Origin: Schumannella luteola
GTDB taxonomy: Bacteria > Actinomycetota > Actinomycetes > Actinomycetales > Microbacteriaceae
Direction: 5' to 3'
DNA: 64,000 nucleotides
NCBI RefSeq assembly: GCF_013408685.1
Contig: NZ_JACBZY010000001.1
Location: 2,356,001 to 2,420,000, forward strand
Shown here: one piece after another, positions 27,058 through 36,133 of the stretch
Layout of the letters: the number at the start of each line of letters is the position of its first letter
How positions within the stretch are numbered: position 1 is the stretch's first letter
The notes under the pieces: model-generated
The model's database searches: none
Seen by the model: the letters and a program-made list of their open reading frames with translations, nothing else
What the model was told of the DNA's origin: nothing
Translations under genes and position numbers: made by a program

Positions 27058-27171
27058 TGATCACCTGTCGTGGAAGTCGATCCGCTGAGTCTACCCGCGT
27101 CGGGCTTCCTCTCCGGCCGAGCCGCGCGGGGCTGCGCCGAGGCCGAGAGCGGATGATGTGCGGCCCTGCCC

Positions 27172-27177
27172 TACGAT
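27172..27177 (+). promoter_or_regulatory. -10 element, leaderless start of the ferritin-fold gene
   Basis: TACGAT is followed by 6 bases and GTG 27184. Confidence 0.6.
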
Positions 27178-27183
27178 GAGGGC

Positions 27184-27894
27184 GTGGCGAACTGGTTCCG
27201 GCGGCGGCGTCCCGCGACCCCCGCGGTGCTCGTCGGCCGCCCTCGATCGACCGTGACGGCCCGGGTGGAGCTGGCGGATCTGACCCCGGGGATCGACGCC
27301 TATCTCGGTCGCGCCGCCTATCTGCAGCTCGCGCTCTTCGAAGACGTCTCGCGCGCCATCTCGGCCGCGCCCTCGACCGTCGCGAAGACCTCGCTCGCCC
27401 GCGTCGCCGCGCCGCACCTCGATGCGCACCGCGGCCTCGTCGCCGAGCTGGTCGCGCGCGGTGTCGACCCGGCCGAGGCGATGGAGCCCTACCGTCTCGA
27501 CATCGACGACTTCCAGCGGCGCACTCTCGGGCAGGACTGGTTCGAGACGCTCGCCACCTGCTACGTCACCGCCGGATTCCTCACCGACTTCTTCCTCAGC
27601 CTCGCCGCGGGCCTGCCCGCCGAGCTGCGCGGGCGGGTCGAGTCGCTGCTCGACGTCGAGGCCGGCGAGGACGTTCTGATCGACGAGCTGCGCGCCGGCA
27701 TCGACGCGAACCCGCGCCTCGGCTCGCGCCTGGCGATGCGGGGTCGACGCCTCGTCGGCGACACCATGCTCGTCGCACGCTCGGCGCTCGGCGTCGGCGC
27801 GGAGGGCCCGGGCGAGGAGCGCATCGAGCCGGTCTTCACCGAGCTCGTGGCCGCGCACACGCGGCGGATGGATGCGCTCGGCCTGACGGCCTGA
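27184..27894 (+). CDS. Ferritin-fold protein (MiaE-like)
   Basis: 236 residues, largely helical. It resembles the actinobacterial ferritin-like fold family that is distantly related to tRNA hydroxylase MiaE. Acidic and histidine residues expected for a di-iron site occur in helical contexts: ALFEDVSRA, VAAPHLDAHRGLVAEL, DWFETLATCYVTAGFL and ELVAAHTRRMDALGL. A basic N-terminus (NWFRRRRPAT) precedes the bundle. The start is GTG 27184. The neighbouring RNA helicase would be consistent with an RNA modification role, but the function is inferred only at fold level. Confidence 0.75.
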   Translation: MANWFRRRRPATPAVLVGRPRSTVTARVELADLTPGIDAYLGRAAYLQLALFEDVSRAISAAPSTVAKTSLARVAAPHLDAHRGLVAELVARGVDPAEAMEPYRLDIDDFQRRTLGQDWFETLATCYVTAGFLTDFFLSLAAGLPAELRGRVESLLDVEAGEDVLIDELRAGIDANPRLGSRLAMRGRRLVGDTMLVARSALGVGAEGPGEERIEPVFTELVAAHTRRMDALGLTA

Positions 27895-28016
27895 GCGGCT
27901 CCGCCCCTGACCGGCTGTGCCCCTGACCGCCTGTGCCTCTGACCGCCTGAGCGATCGCGCAGGACCTCGTCCGGCATCCGCATCGTCAGCCGGCCTCCGC
28001 ACTGTCACCCGGAGAC

Positions 28017-28052
28017 GACGAAGCCCGCCGAGCGGACTCGGCGGGCTTCGTG
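28017..28052. terminator. Bidirectional hairpin terminator after the ferritin-fold gene
   Basis: A 16-bp perfect stem (28017-28032 with 28037-28052) closes on a CGGA tetraloop. It lies 14 bp from the stop of the convergent small membrane protein gene. The 120 bp before it contain only Cys/Thr-like repetitive remnants (repeated GACCGCCTG-type phrases) and no gene. Confidence 0.8.
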
Positions 28053-28066
28053 ACGTTCTGGACGGA

Positions 28067-28372
28067 TCAGGCGCGCGAGGTGCGTCCGCCCGAGAGGTGG
28101 TGCAGGCGCTGGGCGTCGATGCCGCGACGCGCGCGGTTCAGCACCAGGGCGAGCACGATGGCGATGACGCCCGATCCGCCGAGCGAGATCACCCAGATCC
28201 ACGGCTCGTCGGGCTTCCAGCCGACCCAGGTCAGGGCGGTCCACGCGACGGCCGTCCACGCGGCGCCGATCGCGGGCAGCAGCAGGATGCCGTAGGAGTG
28301 GCGCCCCGGGATCAGGTAGCGCAGCACCGTCGCGATGCCGAGTCCGACCACCGTGGCGTAGATCATCTCCAT
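28067..28372 (-). CDS. Small membrane protein, function unknown
   Basis: 101 residues with three membrane helices (about 3-21, 29-50 and 57-80) and a short basic cytoplasmic tail ending RLHHLSGGRTSRA. The region between helices 2 and 3 contains WVGWKPDEPWIWV. I recognise no family with known function. The start is ATG 28372, with TAGGGT 7 bases upstream. It lies just downstream of the DUF3107 gene on the same strand, but each gene has its own -10-like hexamer. Confidence 0.8.
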   Translation of the reverse strand: MEMIYATVVGLGIATVLRYLIPGRHSYGILLLPAIGAAWTAVAWTALTWVGWKPDEPWIWVISLGGSGVIAIVLALVLNRARRGIDAQRLHHLSGGRTSRA

Positions 28373-28379
28373 GGCCGGA

Positions 28380-28385
28380 ACCCTA
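28380..28385 (-). promoter_or_regulatory. -10 element, leaderless start of the small membrane protein
   Basis: TAGGGT on the minus strand is followed by 7 bases and ATG 28372. Confidence 0.55.
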
Positions 28386-28397
28386 GCCGACCGGAGC

Positions 28398-28619
28398 TCA
28401 GGCGACGAAGCCGACGCGACGGGTCTCCTCGGCGCCGATCTCGAGGTAGGAGAAGCTCGCGACGGGCACGATGTAGAGGCGGCCGCGGTCGTCGCTCAGC
28501 TTGAGGTACTTCTCCGACTCGAGGGCCGTGCTGACGGCCTTCTCGATCTCGTCGGGGTTCTGGCTGGTCTCGAACGAGATCTCACGGGCGGAGTTGGCGA
28601 TGCCGATGCGAATGTCCAC
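28398..28619 (-). CDS. DUF3107 family protein
   Basis: 73 residues. Segments MDIRIGIANSAREISFET and DDRGRLYIVPVASFSYLEIG match DUF3107, a short actinobacterial family predicted to be cytoplasmic with a mixed alpha/beta fold. It is commonly found near helicase and repair genes, as here beside adnA on the other strand. The start is GTG 28619, fixed by TAGCCT 6 bases upstream. Function unknown. Confidence 0.9.
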   Translation of the reverse strand: MDIRIGIANSAREISFETSQNPDEIEKAVSTALESEKYLKLSDDRGRLYIVPVASFSYLEIGAEETRRVGFVA

Positions 28620-28625
28620 GGGGTC

Positions 28626-28631
28626 AGGCTA
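28626..28631 (-). promoter_or_regulatory. -10 element, leaderless start of the DUF3107 gene
   Basis: TAGCCT on the minus strand is followed by 6 bases and GTG 28619. Confidence 0.6.
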
Positions 28632-28719
28632 GCGAGGGCCGGGCGCGGCGCGCTCTCGATTCCGCCCAGGGCAGAACGGGCGCGCGGCGCGGGTGAGATG
28701 TCATGTCGGAGCCCGTCGC

Positions 28720-28725
28720 TAGCGT
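28720..28725 (+). promoter_or_regulatory. -10 element, leaderless start of adnA
   Basis: TAGCGT is followed by 7 bases and GTG 28733. It would lie inside the gene if the upstream ATG 28703 were used, so it decides the start in favour of GTG 28733. Confidence 0.55.
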
Positions 28726-28732
28726 GGCCGAC

Positions 28733-31700
28733 GTGCAACCCGACACCTCGCAGCTGGCCGTGCTCGACCTGCCCGCCGACGCGAACGCGGTGGTGATCGG
28801 AGCACCCGGTTCCGGCAAGACCTCGACGCTCGTCGAGCTCGTCGCCCGGCGGGTCGAGCACGACGGCTTCTCCGCCGACGAGGTGCTCGCGCTCGCGGCG
28901 AACCGCGCCGGCGCGAATCGGCTGCGCGACCGGCTGGCCGGTCGGCTCCGGGCCGTCGCCGCAGGCCCGCTCGCGCGCACCCTGCCCTCTCTGGCCTTCG
29001 ACGCGGTGGTCGCGCGCGCCGCTGCGGAGGGGGCTCCGCGACCCCGGCTGCTCTCCGGGCCGGAGCAGGATCTGCTGATCGCCGAGCTGCTGCACGGCGA
29101 GATCGAGGACGGCGCGTCAGGCTCCTGGCCCGATCATCTCTCGGCGGCGGTGCGGCGTCTCCCGGTCTTCCGCACCGAGCTGCGCGAGATGCTCATGCGC
29201 CTGACGGAATACGGGGTCGACACCGCCCGCCTCCGTTCGGTCGCCCACACGACCGCACGGCCCGAGTGGGCGGCGGTCGCCGACTTCGCCGACGACTACC
29301 GCGGCGTCGTCTCGGCCGTGGGCGGCAGCGCGCTCGACCCCGCCGAGCTCATGGCCTACGCCGAGAGCGCCGTGCTCGACGGTCACACCGGCGAACGGCT
29401 CGCCCGCACGCGTCTGGTTGTCGTCGACGACCTGCAGCAGGCGACCGAGGGCGCCATCCGCCTGCTGCGCGCGATCGCGGCGCGCGGCGTCACGATCGTG
29501 GCCTTCGGCGACCCGGATGTGGCGACCGACGCGTTCCGCGGCGGCGAGGCGGACGCGCTGGCCGCCTTCCCCGCACGGGTGGGCGTGCCGACCCGCACCC
29601 TTCGTCTCGACCACGTGCACCGGCAGAGCCCCTTGCTGCGCGCGCTGACCGCGGAGGTGACGGGACGCATCGGAGCGGCCGGCGCGGGCACTCAGCGTTC
29701 GGCCGAGGCCGACGGCGACGACGACCCGGCGGCGATCTCCGCGATCGCGGCCCCCAGCCCGGCCGCCGAGCACCGCACGATCGCCCGCGTGCTGCGCGAG
29801 CGGCACCTGCTCGACGGCGTCGCCTGGTCGCAGCTCGCCGTCGTCGTGCGCTCGGGCGCCGCGATCCCCGCGATCTCGCGCGCCCTCGCGCTCGCCCAGG
29901 TGCCGACGCGCACGACGGCGGCCAGCCGCGCCCTGCGCGATGACCCCGCCGCCGCGGCGCTGCTCGACATCGTCGCGGTCGGAACGGGACGGACCGAGCT
30001 CGACGGGCTCACGGCCGAGCGTGTCCTCACCGGACCGTTCGGCGGCCTCGACCCGATCGGCCTCCGCCGTCTGCGCGCCGCGCTGCGCGCCGAGGAGCTC
30101 GCCGGCGGCGGCACCCGTCTGGGGCCGCGGCTGCTGGCGGAGGGCCTCGGCGTCGAGAACGGCTTCGCCACGATCGATCACGCGGTCGGCCGTCGAGCGG
30201 CGCGACTGGCGCGCCTGCTCGCCCGGCTGCGCGCCCAGCACGCGGCGGCCGCGACGGTCGAGGAGCTGCTCTGGACGGCCTGGGAGCGCAGCGGGGTCGC
30301 TGACGGCTGGCGCGACGCGGCGCTCGGCAGCGGCATCGCCGCCGAGGAGGCGAACCGGGCGCTCGACGGCGTCGTGGCGCTGTTCGCGGCGGCGCGGCGC
30401 TTCGTCGAGCGCGAGCCCGACCGCGAGGCCGAGGCGTTCCTCGCCTCGGTGCTCGACGCCGACATCCCCGAGGACACGCTCGCGCCGCGCACGGTCGGTG
30501 AGGCCGTGCTCGTCACGACGCCCTCCGGGGCGGTCGGGCTCGAGGTCGACACGGTCATCGTCGCCGGACTGCAGGAGGGGCAGTGGCCGAACCTCCGGCC
30601 ACGCGGATCGCTGCTGCGCGCGGGAGATCTGCTCGCCGCGCTCGACTCCGGCGCGCCGCCGAGGGAGGCCGCGGCGCCGGCCCCGGCGCCGGCAGCCGTG
30701 CTCGATGAGCGCCGTGTGGTGCTCGCCGACGAGCTGCGCATGTTCGCGCTCGCCGTCTCCCGGGCCCGGCGCCGCGTCGTGGTGGCCGCCGTCGCGGGCG
30801 AGGACGAGATCCCGAGCCCCTTCCACGGCTTCGCCGCCCGGGTGGCGGGCGATCGCCTGGTCGAGCCCGACGGGGATGCGCCGCCGCTCGACCTGCGCGG
30901 CATGACCGGTCGTCTGCGCCGCACCGTCACTCAACTCGGATCGACCGCGGAGCAGCGTCGCGCGGCGGCGGCCGCGCTGGCGCGGCTCGTCGGCGACGCG
31001 GTGCCCGGGGCCGATCCCGCGCAGTGGCACGGGACCCTCGAGGCGAGCACCACGGCGCAGCTGTACGACCTCGGCGACCCCGAGGTGCGGGTGCCGGTGT
31101 CGCCCTCCGCTCTCGGCACCCTCGACCGCTCGGCGATGGAATGGTTCGTCGAGACCATGGCCGGCGGCTCCTCGAGCCTCAGCGCGAATGTGGGGTCGCT
31201 CGTGCATCACGCTCTCGAGCACGCGACCGGGTCCGAGGTCGAGGAGCTCTGGGGGCTGCTCGAGCAGCGCTGGGGCGAGCTCGTGTTCGAGTCGAGCTGG
31301 TCTGAGCAGCTCGAGAGGCGGCGGGCTCGGGGGGCGATCGAGGCGCTCGGCTCCTACCTGCGCACCGTCGAGGCGCAGGGGGTCGTGCTCGTGAGCTCGG
31401 AGGGCGCCTTCCGCTTCGACGTTCCGCCCGCCCGCGTCAACGGAAAGATCGACCGCGTCGAGTCGCACGACGGTCGCATCGTCATCGTCGACCTCAAGAC
31501 CGGCAGCGTGCTCGCTGCGAAGGAGGCGGCCGAGCATCCGCAGATGTCGGCCTACCAGCTCGCCTACGCCGATGGAGCGCTCGCCGATCTGCCCGACGGA
31601 CACGCGCCCGGAGGCGCTCGTCTGCTCTTCACGAAGAAGGGGACGAAGGATGCGCCGTACACCCTGCGTGACCAGAAGCCCTTCGATGGCGATCAGCTCG

Positions 31701-31840
31701 AGAGCTTCCGTGAGACCCTCCGTGGTGCTGCGGTGACGATCGCGGGACCCGACTATCCGGCGACGCTGATCGACGACGCCTTCGCCTACGGCGGCGCCGT
31801 GCGCGCCGTGCACCTGCCCGGAGAGGTCACCGGTGACTGA
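28733..31840 (+). CDS. adnA: AdnA: helicase-nuclease subunit with weakened motor
   Basis: 1035 residues from GTG 28733 (1045 from the alternative ATG 28703). It is a UvrD-like SF1 motor fused to a C-terminal PD-(D/E)XK nuclease. With AdnB it forms the actinobacterial end-resection machine that replaces RecBCD/AddAB. Walker A GAPGSGKT lies at 23-30. Motif II reads VVVDDLQQA where active UvrD motors have DEYQ or DEFQ, in line with AdnA being the non-driving motor in mycobacteria. The nuclease motif IVDLKTG (D920, K922) with the preceding GKIDRVE is intact. The gene overlaps adnB by 8 bp. The assignment rests on size, paired order and motif state. Confidence 0.88.
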   Translation: MQPDTSQLAVLDLPADANAVVIGAPGSGKTSTLVELVARRVEHDGFSADEVLALAANRAGANRLRDRLAGRLRAVAAGPLARTLPSLAFDAVVARAAAEGAPRPRLLSGPEQDLLIAELLHGEIEDGASGSWPDHLSAAVRRLPVFRTELREMLMRLTEYGVDTARLRSVAHTTARPEWAAVADFADDYRGVVSAVGGSALDPAELMAYAESAVLDGHTGERLARTRLVVVDDLQQATEGAIRLLRAIAARGVTIVAFGDPDVATDAFRGGEADALAAFPARVGVPTRTLRLDHVHRQSPLLRALTAEVTGRIGAAGAGTQRSAEADGDDDPAAISAIAAPSPAAEHRTIARVLRERHLLDGVAWSQLAVVVRSGAAIPAISRALALAQVPTRTTAASRALRDDPAAAALLDIVAVGTGRTELDGLTAERVLTGPFGGLDPIGLRRLRAALRAEELAGGGTRLGPRLLAEGLGVENGFATIDHAVGRRAARLARLLARLRAQHAAAATVEELLWTAWERSGVADGWRDAALGSGIAAEEANRALDGVVALFAAARRFVEREPDREAEAFLASVLDADIPEDTLAPRTVGEAVLVTTPSGAVGLEVDTVIVAGLQEGQWPNLRPRGSLLRAGDLLAALDSGAPPREAAAPAPAPAAVLDERRVVLADELRMFALAVSRARRRVVVAAVAGEDEIPSPFHGFAARVAGDRLVEPDGDAPPLDLRGMTGRLRRTVTQLGSTAEQRRAAAAALARLVGDAVPGADPAQWHGTLEASTTAQLYDLGDPEVRVPVSPSALGTLDRSAMEWFVETMAGGSSSLSANVGSLVHHALEHATGSEVEELWGLLEQRWGELVFESSWSEQLERRRARGAIEALGSYLRTVEAQGVVLVSSEGAFRFDVPPARVNGKIDRVESHDGRIVIVDLKTGSVLAAKEAAEHPQMSAYQLAYADGALADLPDGHAPGGARLLFTKKGTKDAPYTLRDQKPFDGDQLESFRETLRGAAVTIAGPDYPATLIDDAFAYGGAVRAVHLPGEVTGD

Positions 31841-34800
31841 CATGACCGACACCACCACGAGCACCACCACCCGCATCTCGGCGCGCAGCATCGCCGAACG
31901 TCTCGGCCTCCATCCGCCGACGCCCGAGCAGACCCTCGTGATCGAGTCGGAGCTCGGCCCCGCCCTCGTCGTCGCCGGGGCCGGCAGCGGCAAGACCGAG
32001 ACGATGGCGTTCCGCGTGCTCTGGCTCGTCGCCAACGGCCTCGTCGCGCCGGCGCAGATCCTCGGCCTCACCTTCACCCGCAAGGCGGCCGGCGAGCTCG
32101 GTCACCGCATGCGCGACCGGATCGCCCAGCTGCGCGAGAACGACCTGATGCCCGAGCGCGACGGCGACGACGACCCGGCCGCCGAGCTGCTCGACAGCCC
32201 GACCGTGTCGACCTACAACTCCTTCGCGAGCGCGATCTTCCGCGACAACGCGCCGCTGGTCGGCTACGACGGCGATGCCGTGCTGCTCGGCGAGGCGGCC
32301 ACCTGGCTGCTCGCCCGCGAGCTCGTGACCCGCAGCGACGACCTGCGCCTCGCCGACACCGAGAAGTCGGTGGATGCGCTCGCCACCGCCGTCGTGCGCC
32401 TCGCCTCCCAGCTCGCCGAGAACGTCGCCGACGCCGACCGGGTCGAGCAGATGGCCGAGGACTTCCGTGCGCTCGCCGACCTGCCGACCGGCGGTCGCGG
32501 CGCCTACGCCGACGTGGTCACGATGACCGACCGCATCGCGGCGCTCCCGGTGCTGCTCGGCCTGGCGCGGCAGCTGCAGCAGGCCAAGCGCGACCGCGCC
32601 GCGATCGAGTTCAGCGACCAGGTCGCGATCGCGCTCCGGATCGTCGAGCGCAATCCGCACGTCGTGACCGAGCTGCGCGACCGCTATCGGGTCGTGATCC
32701 TCGACGAGTACCAGGACACGAGCGTCGTGCAGACGCGGCTGCTCGCGCTGCTCTTCGCCCGGCACCCGGTCATGGCGGTCGGCGATCCCAACCAGTCGAT
32801 CTACGGCTGGCGCGGGGCGAGCGCCGCCGGGCTCGGGCAGTTCGGGTCGTGGTTCGGATCGGATGCGCGCTTCGAGCTCACGACGAGCTGGCGCAATGGC
32901 GAGCGGATCCTCGACGCCGCGAACCGGCTCATCCGCCCGCTGGCGCTCACCTCTCCGGTGTCGGTCGCGGCGCTCACCGCCCGTCCCGGCGCCGACGCCC
33001 ATCCGGTGCGGCTGCTCTATCCCGAGACCGTCGTCGAGGAGGCTGATCAGGTGGCCGCCTGGTTCCGCGGCGGCCTCGCCGACCCAGCCGAATGGGGCAC
33101 GGATGACGCGGGCGATCCACAGCCGCCGTCGGCCGCGCTCATCCTGCGCTCGCGCGGCACCCTCGAGCAGTTCCTCAGTGCATTCCGTCGTGCCGGTGTG
33201 CCATACCACGTGCTCGGCGTGGGCGGACTTCTCGCCGAGCCGCTCGTCGCCGATCTGGTCGCGGCGCTCGCGGTCGTCGACGATCCCGGCGCGAACTCCG
33301 AGCTCATCCGGCTGCTGCTCGGATCGCGCTGGCGACTCGGCACGGCCGACGTCGCGGCACTGCGCGACCTGGCGCGCTGGCTCGAGAAGCGCGACCTGCG
33401 GCAGAAGCCGCTCGATGACGAGGTCGCCCGGCAGCTGCGAGCGAGCGTCGCCGATGACGACAGCGCCTCCCTGATCGACGCCCTCGACTTCCTGGTGACC
33501 TCGGCTGAGGATCACGGCGCGGTGCGCGGCTTCAGCGAGGAGGGCCTCGCGCGCCTGCGGGATGCAGGGGAGACCTTCGCGCGACTGCGACGCCGCGTGC
33601 GCTTCGACCTCGACGATCTCGTCACGACCGTGCTGCAGGAGCTCGACCTCGATATCGAGGCGGAGGCGAACGACGCGCGACCCGGATCCGGCCGCGTGCT
33701 CGAGGCGTTCTTCGACGCCCTCGCCGGGTTCCAGCAGCTGGGCCAGCAGAACTCGCTGCGCGCCTTCCTCGGCTGGCTGCGCGAGGCCGAGTCGCGCGAA
33801 CGGCTCTCGCCGCGCTCCGACCCGCCCGAGCCCGGCTGCGTGCAGATCGTCACGATCCACGGATCGAAGGGTCTCGAGTGGGATCTCGTGGCCGTGCCGC
33901 GGCTCGTGGAGGGCGAGATGCCCTCGGCCGCCCGCGATACGGGCGCGTGGGTGGCGTTCGGCGAGCTGCCCTACGAGTTCCGGGGCGATGCCTCGGTGCT
34001 GCCCGACTTCCGGTGGCGCGAGGCGACGACGCGCAAGGAGGTGCTCGATCTCTTCGGCGCCTTCAAGAGCGAGGTGCGTGAGCAGCAGCTGCTCGAGGAT
34101 CGTCGGCTCGCCTATGTCGCGATCACGCGGGCCCGCCGTCACCTGCTGCTGAGCGGATCGTTCTGGTCATCGCAGACCAAACCCCGGCGGCCCGGCGCGT
34201 TCCTGCGCGAGCTGGCGGACGACGGCATCGTGCCGGCACTGCCCGAGGCGCCGGAGTCGGAGGAGAACCCGCTGGTAGCCGAGCCCGAGAAGGCGGACTG
34301 GCCGCGTGATCCGCTCGGCTCCCGTCGACAGCGGGTCGAGGCCGCCGCCGAGCTCGTGCGCACGGCAGACCCCGCCGACGCGGGCCGCTGGTCGCGCGAT
34401 GTCGAGCTGCTGCTCGAGGAACGCCGCCAGCGGCTGCGCGGCTCCGACGCCGTGACGGTGCCCGAGCGCATCCCCGCCTCGCGCTTCAAGGACTGGGTCG
34501 AGAATCCCGCCAGGGTGCTCGCCGAACTGCGTCGCCCCATGCCCGAGCGGCCGTATCGCGCGACCCGGCTCGGCACGCTGTTCCACGCCTGGGTCGAGAA
34601 GCGCAGCGACCCGGATTCGGCGATGGCCGGCTTCGACGACCTGGATGCGCTGGGCAGCGAGCTCGACGGCGGTATCGAGGGCGAGGATCTCACCGCGGTC
34701 GACGCGGCGCGTTTCGCCGAGCTGCGCGCGACCTTCGAGGCTTCGCCGTGGGCGGATCGGCGCCCGATCGACGTCGAGCGCGAGATCCATCTGCCGCTCG

Positions 34801-35114
34801 GCGGTCGCACCGTGGTGTGCAAGATCGATGCCGTCTACGCCGAGGGCGACGGGGACGCGATCCGCTACGAGATCGTCGACTGGAAGACCGGCAAGGCGCC
34901 GCGCGACGCCGCGGATCGGGAGCTGAAGCAGCTGCAGCTCGCGCTGTACCGCCTCGCCTACGCGCGCTGGCGCGGCGTCGATCCGGAGCACATCGATGCG
35001 GCGTTCTACTTCGTCGCCGACGACGAGACGCTGCGCCCGGAGCGGATCGATGACGAGGACGCGCTCGCGGCGCGCTGGGCCGAGGCGATGGAGCGGATCG
35101 CGCCGAGCACCTGA
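31833..35114 (+). CDS. adnB: AdnB: lead motor helicase-nuclease
   Basis: 1093 residues. It is the UvrD-type SF1A motor plus PD-(D/E)XK nuclease that pairs with AdnA. Walker A AGAGSGKT lies at 48-55, motif II is ILDEYQDTS, motif III is VGDPNQSIYGWRGA, and motif V includes IHGSKGLEWDLVAVPRL. The C-terminal nuclease has EIVDWKTGKAP, then a QLQLALYRLAYA helix. All motor motifs look active, unlike AdnA. GTG 31833 has GAGAGG about 7 bp upstream, better spaced than the in-frame ATG at 31842. The overlap with adnA suggests translational coupling and balanced subunits. Confidence 0.92.
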   Translation: MTDMTDTTTSTTTRISARSIAERLGLHPPTPEQTLVIESELGPALVVAGAGSGKTETMAFRVLWLVANGLVAPAQILGLTFTRKAAGELGHRMRDRIAQLRENDLMPERDGDDDPAAELLDSPTVSTYNSFASAIFRDNAPLVGYDGDAVLLGEAATWLLARELVTRSDDLRLADTEKSVDALATAVVRLASQLAENVADADRVEQMAEDFRALADLPTGGRGAYADVVTMTDRIAALPVLLGLARQLQQAKRDRAAIEFSDQVAIALRIVERNPHVVTELRDRYRVVILDEYQDTSVVQTRLLALLFARHPVMAVGDPNQSIYGWRGASAAGLGQFGSWFGSDARFELTTSWRNGERILDAANRLIRPLALTSPVSVAALTARPGADAHPVRLLYPETVVEEADQVAAWFRGGLADPAEWGTDDAGDPQPPSAALILRSRGTLEQFLSAFRRAGVPYHVLGVGGLLAEPLVADLVAALAVVDDPGANSELIRLLLGSRWRLGTADVAALRDLARWLEKRDLRQKPLDDEVARQLRASVADDDSASLIDALDFLVTSAEDHGAVRGFSEEGLARLRDAGETFARLRRRVRFDLDDLVTTVLQELDLDIEAEANDARPGSGRVLEAFFDALAGFQQLGQQNSLRAFLGWLREAESRERLSPRSDPPEPGCVQIVTIHGSKGLEWDLVAVPRLVEGEMPSAARDTGAWVAFGELPYEFRGDASVLPDFRWREATTRKEVLDLFGAFKSEVREQQLLEDRRLAYVAITRARRHLLLSGSFWSSQTKPRRPGAFLRELADDGIVPALPEAPESEENPLVAEPEKADWPRDPLGSRRQRVEAAAELVRTADPADAGRWSRDVELLLEERRQRLRGSDAVTVPERIPASRFKDWVENPARVLAELRRPMPERPYRATRLGTLFHAWVEKRSDPDSAMAGFDDLDALGSELDGGIEGEDLTAVDAARFAELRATFEASPWADRRPIDVEREIHLPLGGRTVVCKIDAVYAEGDGDAIRYEIVDWKTGKAPRDAADRELKQLQLALYRLAYARWRGVDPEHIDAAFYFVADDETLRPERIDDEDALAARWAEAMERIAPST

Positions 35115-35180
35115 GCGACCGGCCATCTGAGCGATCGGCCGTGCGGTCGGCCCAGCTCCTGCTCGGCCGACCTCGCCGGT

Positions 35181-36056
35181 TCAGCGGTCGTGGCGCGCCC
35201 CGGCCGGTCCGTCGGTGCCGATGATCGCGGCGACGAGCGCCTCGACCGGCTCGCGCGGCGCCCGCGGGTTGTCGAGCAGGGTGAAGTCGATCTCGCGCAG
35301 CAGCGGCAGCCCGAGCTGCGCGGTGACGTCGCGCAGGTTCTCGGGCACGAGGTTCTGCGGCAGCACGGTCACGCCGAGCCCGGCGCGCAGCGCGGCATGC
35401 ACGCCGTTGATCTCGCGCACGGTGCAGGTGATGCGCCAGCTGCGCCCGGCATCCTCGAGCGCCTGCAGCGCGACGGAGCGCGAGAGGCTCGGCGCCTGGT
35501 ACGCGACGAGCGGCAGGGGAGCGGTCGGGTCGATCTCGAGGTCGCGGTGCGCGACCCAGACCAGCCGTTCCCGGCGCACGAGCCGCCCTTCGGCGGCGCC
35601 GCTCTCCTGCTTGACGAAGACGAGGTCGAGCGCACCGGCCGCGAGTCGGCGGGCGAGCATGCCGCTCTGGGCGACGGTCAGCTCGAGGTTGATCTGGGGG
35701 TGCACCCGGCGGAAGCGGCGGAGGATGCGGGGCAGCTCGGTCTGCGCGAGATCGTCGGCCGAGCCGAAGCGCAGTCGACCGCGCATCGCCGAGCCGCTGA
35801 AGTAGGCGGCGGCGCCGTCGTGGGCGGCGAGGATGCCGCGGGCGAAACCGAGCATCGCCCGCCCGTTGTCGGTGAGTGCGACCTGGCGCGTGTCGCGCTG
35901 CACGAGAGCCCGGCCGGCGGCGCTCTCGAGCCGCTGCACGTGCTGGCTGACGGTCGGCTGGCTGAGACCGAGTCGCTCGGCGGCGCGGGTGAAGCTCAGA
36001 GTCTCGGCGACCGCCGTGAAGGAGCGCAGCAGCTGGGGATCGAACACCGTATCCAC
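35181..36056 (-). CDS. LysR-family regulator paired with an MFS transporter
   Basis: 291 residues. The N-terminal winged helix contains ETLSFTRAAERLGLSQPTVSQHVQRLE (about 17-44) and the effector domain starts near residue 90. The start is GTG 36056, although a downstream GTG (VFDPQLL) is possible. It is divergent from an MFS exporter gene and likely controls it. The 77-bp intergenic region holds a TTG-N7-CAA site and a second palindrome. The effector is unknown. Confidence 0.88.
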   Translation of the reverse strand: MDTVFDPQLLRSFTAVAETLSFTRAAERLGLSQPTVSQHVQRLESAAGRALVQRDTRQVALTDNGRAMLGFARGILAAHDGAAAYFSGSAMRGRLRFGSADDLAQTELPRILRRFRRVHPQINLELTVAQSGMLARRLAAGALDLVFVKQESGAAEGRLVRRERLVWVAHRDLEIDPTAPLPLVAYQAPSLSRSVALQALEDAGRSWRITCTVREINGVHAALRAGLGVTVLPQNLVPENLRDVTAQLGLPLLREIDFTLLDNPRAPREPVEALVAAIIGTDGPAGARHDR

Positions 36057-36060
36057 CTCT

Positions 36061-36089
36061 CATTGAGATACGCAATGAGACTAATAGTC
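36061..36089. promoter_or_regulatory. LysR-type binding sites between lysR and the MFS gene
   Basis: CATTG-N7-CAATG (36061-36077) contains the T-N11-A core expected for LysR regulators. GACTA-A-TAGTC (36079-36089) is an adjacent 11-bp palindrome. Both lie a few bases upstream of the lysR start and 45-70 bp before the MFS start, in the right place for a recognition site plus an activation site. Confidence 0.6.
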
Positions 36090-36133
36090 GCAATCGGGTC
36101 GCTCAATGGTGCTGTCCGTGATGGTGTGAGGGG

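Noticed and set aside
29117..32083. Long open frame (988 codons) on the minus strand opposite adnA and the start of adnB
   Set aside because: It is low-complexity, rich in Arg, Gly and Ala, with no motifs, and it mirrors the high-GC codon pattern of adnA. It is a shadow frame.
31827..34142. 771-codon minus-strand frame opposite adnB
   Set aside because: All helicase motifs lie on the plus strand, and the antisense product has no recognisable features.
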